Assembly (NCBI GenBank): GCA_028023455.1
Contig: JAQFVV010000032.1
Location: forward strand, 5,702,392-5,766,391
Length of the DNA stretch: 64,000 bases
Direction of reading: 5' to 3'
From: Epiperipatus broadwayi
Taxonomy: Eukaryota; Onychophora; Udeonychophora; Euonychophora; Peripatidae
The notes under the pieces are model-generated. The model was not told the origin of the DNA. It saw nothing but the letters and a program-made list of their open reading frames with translations, and searched no databases. A program made the translations under genes and the position numbers. Positions 24,040-36,627 of this stretch are shown here, piece by piece; the first letter of the stretch is position 1, and every line of letters begins with the position of its first letter.

Positions 24040-25860
24040 CATATGTGCCCTAAATCTCTCCTTCCTAGTTTATCCAATTGTTTAATGATGGTTTATTGTT
24101 CTTCATAAGTATTGTAGAACTTATATTTATTTTCTTATGGTCCTAGTGAGCGTGGAATTTTTAATCAGAATATTGTCTCCAACCTTAAATTTGTGTAAGG
24201 ACTTCCTTGTATTTTGGTGTCTATGACTTACCATTGTGGTGAGTCATTCATAAGCATTTAGTATATCCTTTTCATCTATTTTGGGGTGAATACCCATAGT
24301 TGGTTTTTATGACTAGTTGATCAATTCCAAAGGGAAATGCTAAACAAATCTATGAATAAGTTTCAGATTACTAGATTTCTCTAGCTCTGCTTTTTCTAGC
24401 CTATACCTCATGTTCAGTTAGGTGACCATAGTCTGGGGCTTAGTGAATAATGTAAGCGTATCTATTTATGACCCATTATCTTTGAACACCCTCTTTTTTG
24501 AAGTAAATATATGATAGTTGGGTTTATCCATTTTGGGTCATCCACTTCACATGTTCTTGATCACAATACTAGAGGTCCATTCTTAATATTAGCTTCTTAA
24601 GCAGTAGTACTTATATGCTTAATGAAGGGAAGGGACCTTTATAGGTATTGCATAGTTTGTGAAACCTGAAGTCTTCTGTTTATTAATTTTTGGTGTAAGA
24701 CTTTCTATCATGATCCAATGGTTTTTCATATTTTGATCACCTTCTATTTGGTGAAGTGATTTGAGGTGCCATAACAGGCATCTAAAATGGTCAGATCTAT
24801 TGTCTTTATCTGCTCTTCCCAAACTGATGCACTGGTCATGACTATTTTCTTTCAAGGTGGTCATTTGAACTGATTGTTATCTACTCTGAAGACTGCCAGT
24901 GTTTACAAAGCTTGTGTTTGGAACATGTTTTCAATTCTTAGCATTGGTCATTCATTCTATTTGGGTCTTCGAAGATAATCTCCAGGCTGTAAATCACTTC
25001 AGCCCACTTCTCCATGCCAGTCAGGGTCATTGGATCCTTCCCAGTGTCTCATCCTAAATACTGGTGTTCCTTGGCATAGCTGGGATTCGAGAGCCTTGAA
25101 CCTTTGGCTGACTGCTTCACTCAGTTGGCCAACCTGGTTGTGTTTTATTAATACTTTCACCATCTTTTCTTGGTTTGCCTTGTCTGAGAGATTTTCCATT
25201 TCAATTGAAGCTAGTTTGTCTTTCTTTATGCTGTGTCCCATTTTTGTGACTCTGTTTCAATGGTTTGAAGCAATTGGAGTTGGTCCATTTTTGTTTGTAT
25301 ATCCTTGAATTTTACCTTAATTTGTTCTCAGTACTTCTCTTGGCTTATGCACACTTTTGCACTTGGAAGTCTTTATGACCTCATGTTATTTTGCAGAACT
25401 TAAGGTCTATCTGACTTGAAATAGTTCATCTAAAGTCTTCAAATCTTTGCTGGCATTGTATGTCCTTTTCTTCCATATCATTTATTTCTCCTAGTTTTTA
25501 TCTCAATTACCTATTCTCTCTCTGGACATTATTGATTCTTAGGAACCGCTATTACATACCAGTAGATAAAGTATTTTCAATCCCTATCATTTCAGATCTT
25601 TCCAAGCTATCCATTTTTGCATCCATGCTGTTCATATCTCCCTTCAAGTCTTCCTTCAAACTGTTCATATCTCCCTTTATACTGGTCATGTTTATGTCCA
25701 TTCTATTCATTTTTGACTCCATGCTGTTCAAACCCACTTTCAAGCTGTTTATATTTACTTTCACTATGATTGCCTGGGAGATTCATTCCATGGTTATTAC
25801 ATCTCCTGTAGCTTGTGCTACTTTGACACTGGGTGCTTGATTCATTTCATTGGTAGTGGG
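24040..25860 (-). pseudogene. gypsy-type retrotransposon relic: gag plus integrase tail
   Basis: On the minus strand, starting near 25850, a Gag-like leader (MNQAPSVKVAQ...) is followed by a repetitive coiled coil (25764-25552; repeats of NSM/MDSKM type) and a further Gag-like stretch (25241-24999; RFKALESQLCQ, HWEGSNDP). After unassigned sequence, 24330-24120 reads PTMGIHPKIDEKDI... then HKFKVGDNILIKNSTL, the linker and SH3-like start of a Ty3/gypsy integrase C-terminus. Stops and frameshifts occur throughout, and no RT motif is visible. LTRs were not identified. As in the large element upstream, only the gag and integrase-tail ends remain. The integrase tail is the better supported part. 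Confidence 0.55.
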
Positions 25861-26650
25861 CTCTCAAATTTGAAAAAAAAATTAGTCAAAAAAATCAAGA
25901 AATATATTAAAAATTAATAATATAACTGGGTCTCATTTTATGCAGATTATTTTAATGCAATTTTGAAGTTATGCAATTCATATTTCTTCTTAATATCTTT
26001 CACTATATTTATCAGATATCAAAAAAATTAAATTATTAATAACTTAATTTGACTTGAAATACTTTTTTTTTTCAAAAATATAACATTATATTAGCAGCTA
26101 ATGTGAATATGGCCGAAGCTGTATTTAGAATCTTAGCTTCTAGGTAAATAACCTACTTAAACTAATGAGTAAATAGTAATATTAGATTTATACTTATGTA
26201 TAAAAATATTGCAATAAATATTCAAAAATTTTAAACTTTTAAAATGTATTTTGTTAGATATTAACAGAAATAAATACTTTTTTAGATTTTTAAAATAAAT
26301 AATAATGAAGATTTTATAAACTGAAAATAATCTTTCTAATGATAATATACAATCTTTTTGTTTTGATTGCGATCTCATTTTTTTAATATAGAAACGGAAA
26401 ATCATTAACACAGTCCAAGACTGAAAGTGGTGCTATTTGTACATCACATTACGAGTCTGATTTCTTACTAGTTTACAAATGAATGCATATTGTCAAATAG
26501 CAATAATGATTAAAATATATATGAAAAAATGTAAAATTAAATACTGTAGTTAATAAAAAAGGAAAAAAAGTTTGTCTTGTATTAATTTTTTTTCAAATAT
26601 TTGAAATTTTTTATTAGTCATACTTTATTTCCTTATTTTTTAATGCAAAT

Positions 26651-26970
26651 TTTAAAGTAATTTTTCCTTGTTGCTTTGCTTTTATGCATATTTCTGAAAA
26701 TTACAGAACCTATCTCCCATTTTTCAAGGTAAGTTATGTTTATTTTTGTGCGATTTCTTCTGTGCGCATTTTCTGAGGAACCTATCTACTGCAAAAAATG
26801 AAATCCAGGTTTTAAAGTAATTTTTCCTTGTTGCTTTGCTTTTATGCATATTTCTGAAAATTACAGAACCTATCTCCCATTTTTCAAGGTAAGTTATGTT
26901 TATTTTTGTGCGATTTCTTTTGTGTGCATTTTCTGAGGAACCTATCTACTGCAAAAAATAAAATCCAGGT
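26651..26970. repeat. 160-bp tandem duplication, two near-identical copies
   Basis: Copies 26651-26810 and 26811-26970 differ at only a few positions (for example TTCTTCTGTGCGC versus TTCTTTTGTGTGC), mostly transitions. It is a recent direct duplication. Confidence 0.9.
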
Positions 26971-27779
26971 GTATATGTTTAAAAAAAGATTACTATTTTT
27001 TGGTTATCAAACTTCCAACTAAAGATAGCATTTAAACAAAGCTATTGTTTCCCTGTAAATAATACTGGATCTTATATTAACCTTTCAACTGCTAATTATA
27101 TTATTGGCAAGTGAGGTAAAAATCAAAACTTTTAATTGGCCAATTCAAAAACTGAAGACAAAGTCAATTGTCAAAATATATTTACATTTTAATATTATAT
27201 TTACTTTAGTTTCATTTGTAAAAAGTATATTAATAATTTGTTAGATTTTTCAAAAATAAATTTTGATTTATAATTTGAAAAATATTCGATAACGACTGAA
27301 ATTAAAGGAACGGCAATCGCCAACCAAAAAGATTTGCCTATGTTATGATTTCTTCCCACTTTGCAATAAATAAATAATTCTTGCTAAAATCTTAACTATT
27401 TTTCTAAAATAATTTTTTTTAGCACTATTTTACTAAAATAAATTTATAATTCATCAAAAAATACTGTTAAAATGATTTAAAACATTCATTTATCATTTTC
27501 GTAATAAAACAAAAACCGATCGTAACTCTTTACTTTTTGGCAGCCATTTTCTTTGTTGTCAAAATTTAAACAGCCAATAAGATCGAAAAGAAGGTAATGC
27601 TTTGGTATTGTTTGACATATTTGGTCATTTTTATTGATTTTTTACTTGTAAAATAATTCAAGAGAGGGCAGCATCTTACAGAACTTTTTTCCCTGGTTCC
27701 AACGAGTGCAGATTCTTATACGTAGGACAAAAAGTGACTGATTTAGAGTGGCGTCAAATCTCCTCATTTTTACATGAGT

Positions 27780-27870
27780 CAGGCAGGCGAAAGGTTAATT
27801 TTGCTCCAAAAGACGATTTAGGGTTTATTTTCAGGGGATATTTTTATTTTTCATGTAAAAAAATATACAT
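27780..27870 (+). repeat. possible MITE-like fragment
   Basis: TTTTGCTCCAAAAGACG followed by AGGGTTTATTTTCAGGGGAT resembles a 'GCTTATTTTCGGGG' type repeat known to me from several animal genomes, and GGGGCTTATTTTCTGG recurs at about 28604. I cannot assign a family. Confidence 0.3.
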
Positions 27871-28639
27871 TTATTTAAATACAAAATCTATAGTTATTCA
27901 AATACAAAAATATAATTGCAAAGAAATCAAGTCATATATCACATGACCTAATTTAACAAGCTTGTATTACAAATGTTATATAATAATCTTGTTAAGAGTT
28001 ATTGGCAAGCTCATTAATAAAATACAAAAGTCTATATTTATTTAGTATTAGTAATTTCAACAGCACATAAATAGCTTTTATTTCTGCTTGAATATGTAAC
28101 AGTTAGGATTATAATTTTATCACAGAATGTTCTCGTTCATCAATATGAGAATATTAAAAGTTGTTTACATTGTTATATTAATAATATTTAATTTAAAATA
28201 ATATATAAAAGTTTAAGCTGGCTTGATTAATTTGTGAATTAAGATCACTGGTAATAATAAGTTTCAGCCTTTTTGGATATCAATGTTGATTTATTTACAA
28301 TATATATGGTCGAAATCAGATGATAGAAAAATTCTTATTTATATGAGACTGAATACATGGGCATTGATAAATGAAAAGTAAAATTGTATTTGCAAGTTTA
28401 TTAAAATGATTAGTTATGAATCTGCCTGCAAAATAATTCTGAGTAATATTTATTTAAGTACAAAAATCTACATTTATATCTATTTATACATTCATTACCT
28501 TATAATTCAATATGTCTGTCATTTATTTCAATGAGCTGACAATCTTAATTAGGGTTATTATTTGATATAGGGCTTATATTATCAGCATTTTGAAAAATTA
28601 TGCTGGGGCTTATTTTCTGGAAAAGATAGTAATTACAGA

Positions 28640-30240
28640 ATTGCTGTTAAAAAAACGATTATCTCTGTGTTTATGTCATTAATTGTTATCTCTTAATTAG
28701 CTCTAGCATATCTTTTTTTTTTTTTTTTTTTTAAAGTTCTAATATATTTATATTGTATCAAAATAATATTGTCTTTTATAATTAAGACAATATATTTTTT
28801 TGAAAAATGTTTCTATTCTTGTTTGAATTAAAAATTCTAAATTATTTAATTAATCAAGCCATTATATAAAACATTTTTTTTAAATTTATATACATTTTTT
28901 TTTACAAAAAGAGATTTATTATTTTTTAAAAAAGATAACTTTAGAACAAATTTTATAAATACTATGGAAAAAAAATAAAAACTTGAAAGAATTATAATAA
29001 AGAAAAAAATTAATGATCTATGACCAACAAAAGTTATCAGAGACTGTTTGTTTAAAATAACGACTAAAATATTCATCAGAGCAATTGTTGTAAAAGTAGT
29101 CTTTAACCATATAGTATCAATCATCTTACAAAATATACATGGTTAGTTTGAAATCAATTTTATTATAAAAAATAAGTAAAATATTTTATAAAGCTTTATA
29201 ATTAAAATATATCACTTTAATTTAAGTTAATTTTCTTTCACAATTGTCTATATATTATTTATTTAATAATAATGATATATTAAGTTGTTTCCATAATCTA
29301 ATCTTAAATGTTGAATGTCTTTAAAAAATATAAACTCTCTCATTGCAAAATCAAAATTAGTCTATAGACCCCCCCTCCACACACACAGGGCAAAATATTT
29401 TTACCCCATATATATCTAATCACATCAAAAACACAAAACATGGAATTATACTGTCATTACAAAACAGAGCAAAGATATTCACAGAACAAACTCTTGTGAA
29501 CAATCTCTCAGCTAGCATTAAGAAAATATTAGACAACAACAACAAAACATCAAAAGAAAAAAAATATTATTGTTATGGTGGTGCATCCATACATATCAGG
29601 AATAGAAAAGAAATTAAAAAAAATATAAAATGATAAGGAATCCTAAAATTTACAAAACCTAAACTTGAAGTGCTGAAAAAAAAATCTGCATCTATGAAAT
29701 ACCATATTAATATGAAAGAATATTAATGTCACCAGTCACCGCAATGAAAAGCATTCAAATTGGTAATTAGAAAAGAGAAAACAGATGTATCTAAAGTAGA
29801 TATCATGTATATACTAATGAATCTTTGCCTTAAATAAGAGCAATCAAATAAGTGATGTGCTAGAACAGTCATTTCTTTTATATATGAGGAATATTTTACA
29901 TGTTGCATTAAAGGTTTCATATAAATAATTTTGACCCATACATTAAAACTATATATTTATATTGATATAATGTGGATCTAAAGCCATGCTAAAAGTTTAC
30001 AAGCCCCTCTAATAAATAACTTATGAGAGAATTACTTACATAAGTTATTAGCAGATTATCAATTGGAAAAAAGAACTTATTAAAACAGAAAAAAAAATTA
30101 ATTAAATAATTGCACAAAGTGATGCTTATTAACATAGCAGCACATTTGTTTATCTTATCATTAATATTATGGGCATATAATGGTCCATGCCAAAATAATA
30201 TTTTATTCATATAATTTTAGCTTTAATCTGTAATTGATAT
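28640..30240. other. AT-rich DNA without recognised genes
   Basis: Contains long poly-T (about 28711-28732), microsatellites and short C-runs. Open frames are explained by low complexity. Confidence 0.45.
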
Positions 30241-30280
30241 ATATATATATATATGCATGTAAGTTTTATATATATATATA

Positions 30281-30945
30281 TAGTAATAATAAAAAGTCAG
30301 ATGTCACATGACTTATATATAGCTTGCATTTACAAATATGTAAAATTAAAAGCATGCTAATAAGCTCTAAACATACTTTTTTTAAATTTATTTATGATAA
30401 ATGCTACTACAAGAGAAAGCATTCAAATAATCTTTATCTTGGATTATCCCCATCCCCAGAACAGTTTCATAAAAAATAAATAAAAAAAAAGCTTGTTTAG
30501 AGTTTATTAGCATGCTCTTAATTTTACATATTTGTAAATGCAAGCTATATATAAGTAATGTGACATCTGACTTTTTATTATTACTATTATTATTTTGCTG
30601 ATGGGACTTTGGCTAAATTAAATGGCTAAGCCTATTAATATATGGAATATCTGAATTAAGTTCAGGCCCATATGATTTTTTCAGTTGGAGAGTTGACTTT
30701 AAAGACATACAGATGTCTAAAAGTTTCAGATCTTCTTGACAATTAACTTTTAGATAAATGTTTATCTCGAGTTGTTTTTTTAAAATCTGGTTCCCATCTC
30801 CTCACTGAAGAGACCCATAGGTCGAAACCGATCTGGGGATGGGGACAATTCAAGATAAAGATGATTTGAATGCCTTCTCTTGTAGTAGCATTTATCATAA
30901 AAAAAGCTTGTTTAGAGTTTATTAGCATGCTCTTAATTTTATATA
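30281..30945 (+). mobile_element. hammerhead-ribozyme element (retrozyme/pLTR-like), tandem plus inverted units
   Basis: On the plus strand a unit starting GCTTGTTTAGAG at 30491 recurs at 30906, giving a ~415-nt tandem period with a hammerhead (30798-30839) in the complete unit. A partial unit in opposite orientation occupies about 30281-30480 and includes the 3' part of the ribozyme core (GAAACTGTTC then TGGGGA, read on the minus strand). A 25-bp block at 30651-30675 is shared with the element at 42121-43241 at a similar distance upstream of the ribozyme. No open reading frame is present. Confidence 0.65.
30798..30839 (+). ncRNA. type I hammerhead ribozyme candidate
   Basis: The pieces occur in order: stem I strand CTCCTCA, core CTGAAGA (fits CUGANGA), stem II GACC-CATA-GGTC (four perfect pairs), core GAAA, a 1-bp stem III with loop CCGA, the cleavable triplet ATC (31-33 of the 30800 block), and stem I partner TGGGGA (six pairs including one G-U). 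All invariant hammerhead positions are met. Very short stem III is typical of hammerheads in Penelope-like elements and animal retrozymes, which may need dimeric RNA to cut. Activity is not shown here. Confidence 0.7.
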
Positions 30946-32146
30946 TATTTGAATAATGTCATTCATTTCAGTGTCAGCCATGTAGTCTTCCACATGGTTG
31001 TGGGCAAATGGAATGAATGTTAATAAATATATCATGCAGAAGTTTTTAAATATTATATAAAATAGAACAAATGGCATAAAGTAGGTAATAATCAAATGCT
31101 AGAATAAATTATTAAATGTCATGTTAAAATAATACGATAGATTTGTTAAAAAATATTTAAATTCTAAGACAAATAGTAAATTATAAAAATTATGTTAAAA
31201 CATTATCTTATTAAAGAATATATAAAATGTATTGCAAAACAATTCAGTTATGAAATAGATTTTATGTAATTAAGATAAAAATAAATTAATAAAAAAAAGA
31301 TTAAGCCTGTTTTGATAAGAGATTCAAAAATAAAATAAAAAAATCATGCAATTTCATGTTTTGCAAGGTCAATTATTTAAATAATGAACTGTTTTTTTAA
31401 ATTCATGAATTAAAGTAAAATCACACCCGAAAGTGTCAAAAATAAAATATTAAGAGTGTTAAAAACAAGATTATCAAAGCCTGTAAAAACAAAATCAAAG
31501 TGTTCAAAAACAAAAAGTAAAACTTATATGAACTCTGTTTTTCTTGAATAGTCAGTCTGGATTCTTGTTTTAATCAAGCTATAATCTGGATTTTCACTTT
31601 ATTCAAGATACATCAAACATTCATTATGCTGACTGAGTAAAACAGAGAAAAAATGCTGAAATCTAAACTGGATTTAAGGAACCTGATCATGCTACTTTTT
31701 AAATGAATCTCTAATTAAAATGAAGAATCAATGCTTAAACTTTAACTTTCAAAGACAGAAGATTGTTAAAGGACATTGTCATAACTTATAAATGGAATCA
31801 ATTAATATTTGTTATCTCTTTGACTACAGAATCTTTGCTTTATAAGTAAAAAAAAGTTTAGATTGTTATTCTATTATATTTAATTCTAACAAATTATATA
31901 TTATATTATTGATTAAAATAGGAAGTGATAGTTTAAAAAAAGAAAGAGAAGTTAGTTGTGTTTTAAAACAACTGAAGCTAAAAAAAAATTGAGGAGAAAA
32001 AGATTCACTCAATCTAGTATTTACACTAAAATTAGTTTTCTTTAATGTGAAATTGTCAGATAAATAATCAAAAGTGTAATATTAATTTAATGCAAATGTG
32101 CATGCCTGTAAAATAGTTGGAGTTCAAGTAAAAACAAAGAAAAAAG

Positions 32147-33952
32147 GGTAAAAGTTCACTATAACGGTCTATGGTTGTTTGCCCTCTATTGTTTAAAATT
32201 TAAACTAAATTGCTTGAGAATCTGACATGTATGTTATTATATTACAAATAAATTAAAATTTAATCAAATGTAAAAGATAATGATAAAAAAAAAACCTTTT
32301 GAATGTTGGATTAATTACACGACATTAATTAAAATAATTACTTTTAATTTCTTTGAAAGTTAAGATTTTAAACTGTCTACAACTTAAGAATTTAAAATAA
32401 AAAAATATATGCTACTGTCTTACAATTACATGAAAATGTATTCAAATGTAAAAGATAATAAAAAAAACATTTACCTTTTTAAATATAATTACGTCCTATA
32501 CAGACTAGGAAGTTGGAGAAAAAAGCGGTATTGCTGTATCTACTCCGGAGGGCAAATTCGTGCAGGTACAATGAAAACAAAGCTCTGCTAGTGCCACATT
32601 GGAATTTCAGCTTACGCTTTGCTCTCATCCACGTTTTCAATATTCCGGGTGTGTATGTCTCGCTCTTCAGGATCCACGAAGTTTTCCTGATGGACGACAA
32701 CCGAATGCAAATACACACCATTGTTGAGACTGCTGATGTTATTGTATGCAGCCCAGCCATCTGAAATAATGTGTGTACACTGTCTACAACTTAAGAATTT
32801 AAAATAACTACATTTATAGCACATGTTGCAAAAAAAAAGACACTTTATGTGTTCAACGGCGCGAATTACACGCATACGTGTACAGTTTTATAGTTACAAA
32901 AGATGTCTGCTACATGCTTAGTACCTGATAGTGAAATTTTAAGCATTGCTGCTATTCTGGCAGAAGAATGGAATATGCACCAGTTATGGGAAGTCATACA
33001 AACTACGGAATTGGCCATCAAATGGCTTGCACGAAGACTCCTTCTGAAGAACTACGCCTTATGCCAACAGTGCAGTGTTCAGTGTGCGCTGGTGAAGTAT
33101 TCTACAGGCTTAGATGGCAGTGCAGAATATGCCACCATCACATCTCAATCAGAAAGGGGTCTTTCTTTTTCCAAAGTCATCTGCCTCTGGGAACAATTAC
33201 AAGCATCATGTATTTTGGGGTGCGTAATATGCCCCAACAACACTTTGTGCATGAGACCAGCGTGAGCAAAAAAATAATCATTGACTGGGCGAATGATACA
33301 GTGGTTCATTTTACCAGGTACGCACATTATTTCAGATGCTGGGCTGCGTACAATAACATCAACAGTCTCAACAATGGTGTGTATTTGCATTCGGTTGTCG
33401 TCCATCAGGAAAACTTCGTGGATTCCGAAGAGCGAGACATACACACCCGGAATATTGAAAACATGTGGATGAGAGCAAAGTGTAAGCTGAAATTCCAATG
33501 TGGCACTAGCAGAGCTTTGTTTTCATCGTACCTGCATGAATTTGCCCTCCGGAGTAGATACAGCAATACCGCTTTTTTCTCCAACTTCCTAGTCTGTATA
33601 GGACGTAATTATATTTAAAAAGGTAAATGTTTTTTTTTATTATCTTTTACATTTGAATAAATTTTCATGTAATTGTAGGACAGTAGCATATACTTTTTTA
33701 TTTTAAATTCTAAAGTTGTAGACAGTTTAAAATCTTAACTTTCAAAGAAATTAAAAGCAATTATTTTAATTAATGTCGTGTAATTAATCCAACATTCAAA
33801 AGGTTTGTTTTTTTATTATTATCTTTTACATTTGATTAAATTTTAATTTATTTGTAATATAATAACATACATGTCAGATTCTCAAGCAATTTAGTTTAAA
33901 TTTTAAACGATAGAGGGCAAACAACCATAGACTGTTATAGTGAACTTTTACC
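32147..33952 (+). mobile_element. Merlin DNA transposon rearranged into a palindrome
   Basis: The ends are inverted (GGTAAAAGTTCACTATAAC at 32147 and its complement ending at 33952) and flanked by an exact 8-bp target duplication, GAAAAAAG (32139-32146 and 33953-33960), the size expected for Merlin/IS1016-type elements. The arms are very long: 32147-32778 is the reverse complement of 33318-33952 (about 632 and 635 bp). The left arm is an inverted copy of the element's own 3' half, including the end of the transposase. A unique centre of about 540 bp holds the transposase start. The element is defective but may be mobile in trans because its ends and target duplication are intact. Confidence 0.85.
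32903..33618 (+). pseudogene. Merlin (ISXO2-like) transposase, frameshifted and internally deleted
   Basis: Starts at ATG 32903 (MSATCLVPDSEILS...). A frameshift near 33065 moves it to the frame containing CSVCAGEVFYRLRWQCRICHH, a zinc-ribbon-like Cys4 motif of ISXO2/Merlin transposases, followed by ISIRKGSFF. After DWAN (about 33285) the sequence jumps to the ILPGTHIISD region, so the segment that should carry the first catalytic Asp is deleted. A single-base loss near 33340, seen by comparing with the left-arm copy that still reads SDGWAAYN, shifts the frame again. The last part (AAYNNINSLNNGV, RDIHTRNIENMWMRAK) holds the third acidic residue region. It is inactive. The left-arm minus strand (32875-32479) repeats the C-terminal part. 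Confidence 0.8.
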
Positions 33953-33960
33953 GAAAAAAG

Positions 33961-35880
33961 TTGTATGTAGTATAATTTAGTGGTATTTTAAGTTAAAGGT
34001 TTATTTTAAAATTTGATGAGCCCATTTGTACATATATGTACTTTTGCATTAATCACTGTAAATTAAATGTTATGTATGTTAAAACTTATTATGGACATGC
34101 AATTATTAGATCACTGGTAAATGGTTTGTGATTACACAATATCTACTTATGTGGATTTATTCATGGTTTTGTTTTGTATATTTAGGATCAGATCCAAATA
34201 ACTATCTCATCCAATTAAGAAGTATTACTAGTAAATCAGGTTTAATTCAAAGAACTACCTCATATAATTAGATTGAGATATTGTTAAATCAGTATTTTGC
34301 ATAAAGTAATCATTCCCTAGACTTATTGTTGTAAGAAAGGTGTATTAGATATAATTATCCCATATTAGATATATGCATGTGACTATAATATTAAGCTTAT
34401 GATATAAATAAATGTATAGTATTTGTGAGGGTTGGCCATACATATGATCATATTCAGGGTATTAAAATCCAGGGATTTACTCTGTGGCAAATATTCACAA
34501 TCATAAAAAAATATATTATAAGATTTAATTGAAAAATTAATGTTTTAAAATTAATCAAAATAAATCATGGACACTTTGTAAATAACTACTGTTTTCCACC
34601 ATGCATGTGAAAAAAAAAATGAAAAAAGGTTTTTAAAAAAGATTGGAAAATGGTTTTATTAATATATAAATATTTCTTTGACAATTGTAATATTTTGTAA
34701 TGAACTATGTGTTATTTGTTTTATAATAGATATTATTATAACTGTACTTACAATCTTGCTATATTAGATTATATACAAATTTTCATAATAAATTGATTGT
34801 ATGGCTTTTATAAATTAATTTCAGCTATGATATATTATTTCCAAATTTTTTCTTCATTCTTTAAATTATATTTTTGACAATTTTATATTTATTAAACCAA
34901 ACAATATACTTTATACTAGGCTACATATATTGAGCTTGTAAAAAAACTAATTCGTAATTTTTGCTACCACATACTTCAACATTAAGCAACAAATTTTTAA
35001 TCATTCAATTTACAGGTAGTCTTAGCACTAATTAAAAAATCTGGGTTCAAAATTGAGTTAAGAAAATTTATTTTTAAAAAAGCACAATCACATAAATTCA
35101 AACTTGTAAATATATGGGTAGAATAAAATATTAAATCTCTAAATGTATAACTTTAATATAATTTACTTTCATGAATTCCTTTAAAAGATTAATTTAGTAA
35201 AAAATAAAATAAATATATGAAGTAAATATAAGCAATGAATTAAAATATTTTGCTTTTGCAAGTGGCAGAAATTCAAATACTGCATTGTATTAAAAGTTTG
35301 CACTATTTTTGTATACTATAAAATGGTACTAAAAAGAGAAATGTTTAAAAAGTTTAATTTACACTATTAGTAAATAAACTACTGACATGGCTTTAAAAAC
35401 AATTATGTAAAAACAAAAACATTTAAATCCATTACCCAATTACATTAGCTTAAAGTTTTGAATTGTTAAGTGATAAAAAAATTAATGAATTTTAAACCTC
35501 TCTCTACTGATAAAATCTAAAAAAGACAACTTAATATTTTTTATTTTCATTTTGAAAACAAATATTTATCATACAAATTCAAACATTTTGGTCTTATATT
35601 TCATATATCATTGATAATGAATAAACTAATATGATTTTTTAACAATTCATTTTTTTTTTTTAGATATGAAATATAATCTTTAACTGAGGTTTAAAGTCTA
35701 TATTTGAGCTAAAGACAATCTCTAGTTTAGTAAATGATTATTGATAATCATTACTGTATTTATTTGAAGTGGATAATGTCAAAAGTTGTGGGTGGAATAA
35801 GTTTGACACTTATAAATCAAGATTTAACAATTTACTACGGATAAATACCATCTCTTTTGCACTACATATTTTTTCATCCA
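33961..35880. other. AT-rich DNA without recognised genes
   Basis: No repeat or coding feature was recognised in this stretch. Confidence 0.45.
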
Positions 35881-35989
35881 TATCTTGTTAATCAACTAAA
35901 ACTATACCTATTCTATCTTCCTCATCTACATTTTTGCCCCATTTCTCCTTTTTCTTCACACTATCTACCCTTAGAAACCATTTTTTCCA

Positions 35990-36110
35990 CCTCTTTTATC
36001 ATATTTACATAGTCTACATAACCATAAACCAGTTATATTCTTCCTAGTCTTATTTAAGCATTTCAAATGATAAACCTCATCACATACAGTATACTATCAC
36101 AGCACACCTA
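35990..36110 (-). pseudogene. Cys/His-rich (PHD-like) fragment
   Basis: The minus strand reads VCDEVYHLKCLNKTRKN then GLWLCRLCKYDKRGG, with the spacing C..C-like...YH..C....W.C..C of the second half of a PHD or related zinc finger. It is short, and stop codons follow. It lies downstream, in the minus sense, of the LINE fragment at 36628-36960. It could belong to that element or to an unrelated gene relic. Confidence 0.3.
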
Positions 36111-36627
36111 ATTTCTTTCTGATCATTATATATACATTGCAGGATACAAATGCAATCCATATTCCTTATTTTTCAAGTGTCCTACTCTATATTTAACTTT
36201 ACACTTCCTCTACTACTCTTCAAACCCCTTTATACAAAAGGAAAACAACTTTTCTTTAAGATGGCATAACAAAACATTTCCCAAATGTTATCAATATTAT
36301 TTCCGATCTTTACAAATCCAATTAAATCTACTTCTCTTCACCCAATTTTCTTTTCACTCACTAAGCAAACAATTTTACTAGAATTAATTTTTCCAGATGA
36401 TATTAAAAATACATATATAAACTTTAACTTGCAGAACAAATCAAACACGTCAGCACAGCAAGGCAGTCAAAGCTTTAATATAATATGTGATGTATTATGG
36501 CTTCTTAAACGAAGTCAAGAATATCTCAGCAATTATGCCCAGATAAACCTGTTAGCCACTTTATTTTACATTCCCCATTCTAAATTTACCCATAATCTGC
36601 TCTATCCCATTTCCACAACATAATCTG

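Noticed and set aside
32479-32875. Minus-strand frames in the left Merlin arm as a separate gene
   Set aside because: They are the inverted copy of the transposase C-terminal part, explained by the palindrome.
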